A DNA stretch of 64,000 bases from Anopheles merus (Eukaryota; Arthropoda; Insecta; Diptera; Culicidae). Location: the NCBI RefSeq assembly GCF_017562075.2, contig NC_054082.1, forward strand, positions 19,600,927 through 19,664,926, read 5' to 3'. Positions 62,777-64,000 of this stretch are shown piece after piece. The stretch's first letter is position 1. Each line of letters begins with the position of its first letter. The position numbers and the translations under genes were made by a program. Under the pieces are notes generated by a model. It made no database searches and was not told where the DNA came from. It worked only from the letters and a program-made list of their open reading frames with translations.

Positions 62777-64000
62777 AGATCCATCCTTCCGTTTTACACT
62801 TCACGTTTCTTGTCGCACGATAATCGGGGCTTGATCCATGCGGCCAGAATCCAACACGTCAATGCGGTCGGCTTCTGTGTGTGGTGCGGTGCGGTGCGGC
62901 GGTGGTGTGTTAAAAGTTTTTCGGCCCGGTCCATAAAACATCCGGGCCCAACATTATCTTACGTCCGCATCCGGCAGCGCGGCGGGACACACGGAGGCGC
63001 ACACTGGCAGGAAAGCTCTCGCCCAATGCCAAGAAATGTTCGGGTAACCCCTTTTCTTTTCATAAAGAATCTGGGGAACCAAAGCGACCAAACAAAAAAA
63101 AACCCTCCCGGAAACGTGTTGTCACACAGCGCTCGAGGTGACATTCATTCAGTGGGCCAAACTGGAGCCACAATGAGAAGAGCAGCATTAAAGCACACAA
63201 AAAAAAAAACAAAAAAAGAGATGAAGAGAAGGAAGGAAGGAGAGAAGAAAGTCGGGGGAAAGGGAACTGCAGCAGTGTCGCGCACTTTTGATGCACTCAA
63301 CCGTGAATAAGCCCTGGGTTGCCGTCGCCGCCGGCCATGATGAATGGGTTTTGCTGGTGATGGGTTTCAGTTTTTGGGATGCGCCAACTTTTCTTTCCAC
63401 AAAAACCCCTTTCCCCCTCCCCATGGGTTTCGGTGGCAGCGCCACGAGGAGCAGCAGTCGGACGGCAAAGCAAAGCATCTTTTGGGCCAAAATTTAAACC
63501 GACCTCTCAATCAAAACGGCTCAATTAAATGCGACAGCAAAAGAGCGGTTGGTCTAGATTGCATGTTCATCCACATCCCCCCTCGGTAAATGCCCCCTCC
63601 CCCCCTACGTTTACCATTATAATTGCTCAAAGAAAAACCGAAACTAAGCCCTGTGGTCCCACTCGAAAGCATCATTCCATTTCAGCCGAGTAGAACAATT
63701 AAGAATCGGATCGTGTTGGGAAATGTGGCCCCAAACGCCCCAAACGCCCCATTGTACATTGCCTATAGCAGCACAGTTGTCGCGCTCTGCAACAACTCGC
63801 GATCTCATTCAGTAAGTATGTGTGTGTGTGTGTGTCTGTGTTTAATAGTTAAAGCTCTAGGATCACCGTCAATCGGTGTGTGTGTGTCAGCGTCCGCGTG
63901 ACACGCACCGTGCACCTTGTAAATAGCACACGAAAAATATACATACGTACATCTATATTTACTCGCAACAACAACAAAAAAGTCCCCCAAAAATACACAC

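Larger units (their letters stand above)
61224..64000. other. Region downstream of klg without a supported gene
   Basis: Contains a CT tract (61720-61738), a long TG tract (62716-62775) and A-rich stretches (63199-63230). Open frames here are either repeat translations or of doubtful composition. One 138-codon minus-strand frame (62270-62686) lacks simple repeats but resembles nothing I know. It could still be further klg 3' UTR or intergenic DNA. Confidence 0.6.

Overview
This is insect nuclear DNA, most likely from a fly or mosquito. I infer an anopheline mosquito from three things: the protein-level closeness of the one clear gene to the dipteran cell-adhesion gene klingon, long introns packed with (TG/CA)n and (CT/GA)n microsatellites, and a degenerate mosquito-type LINE. 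The species cannot be settled from the window. I see no bacterial gene organisation, CRISPR array, tRNA or rRNA.

The window is dominated by one gene on the + strand. Eight coding exons (11725-11925, 34709-34830, 34963-35113, 40811-40908, 58517-58638, 59099-59279, 59398-59571, 59667-59888) splice at GT-AG sites into one open frame. It encodes 422 complete residues plus one split codon at the 5' edge. The protein runs: end of Ig domain 1, whole Ig2, whole Ig3, a fibronectin type III domain, a linker, and a hydrophobic C-terminal segment. This is a klingon (klg)-type neuronal adhesion protein. The exon with the signal peptide and the first Ig1 cysteine is not found and probably lies upstream of base 1.

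Layout: 1-11724 is non-coding (intron or 5' flank) with simple repeats and G-rich motifs. 11926-34708 is a 22.8 kb intron holding a 272-bp CA tract, a dead non-LTR retrotransposon fragment (about 22247-23829) that is itself interrupted by a 262-bp AT-rich insert, and a small ORF that starts like a signal peptide (18623-18778). 34709-35113 carries the two Ig2 exons. 35114-40810 is an intron with a GAGTC-rich repeat, a hairpin and a good-looking TATA/initiator pair. 40909-58516 is a 17.6 kb intron with a small Ly6-like signal-peptide ORF (42899-43009) and many microsatellites. 58517-59888 is the compact 3' part of the gene. After the stop codon comes a putative 3' UTR, with a candidate poly(A) signal near 61218, then sequence with no supported gene to 64000.

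I do not see a clear undescribed multi-gene system. The best leads are the two secreted-looking small ORFs in introns, the possible internal promoter in intron 35114-40810, the in-frame retainable intron inside Ig2, and the unclassified repeats.
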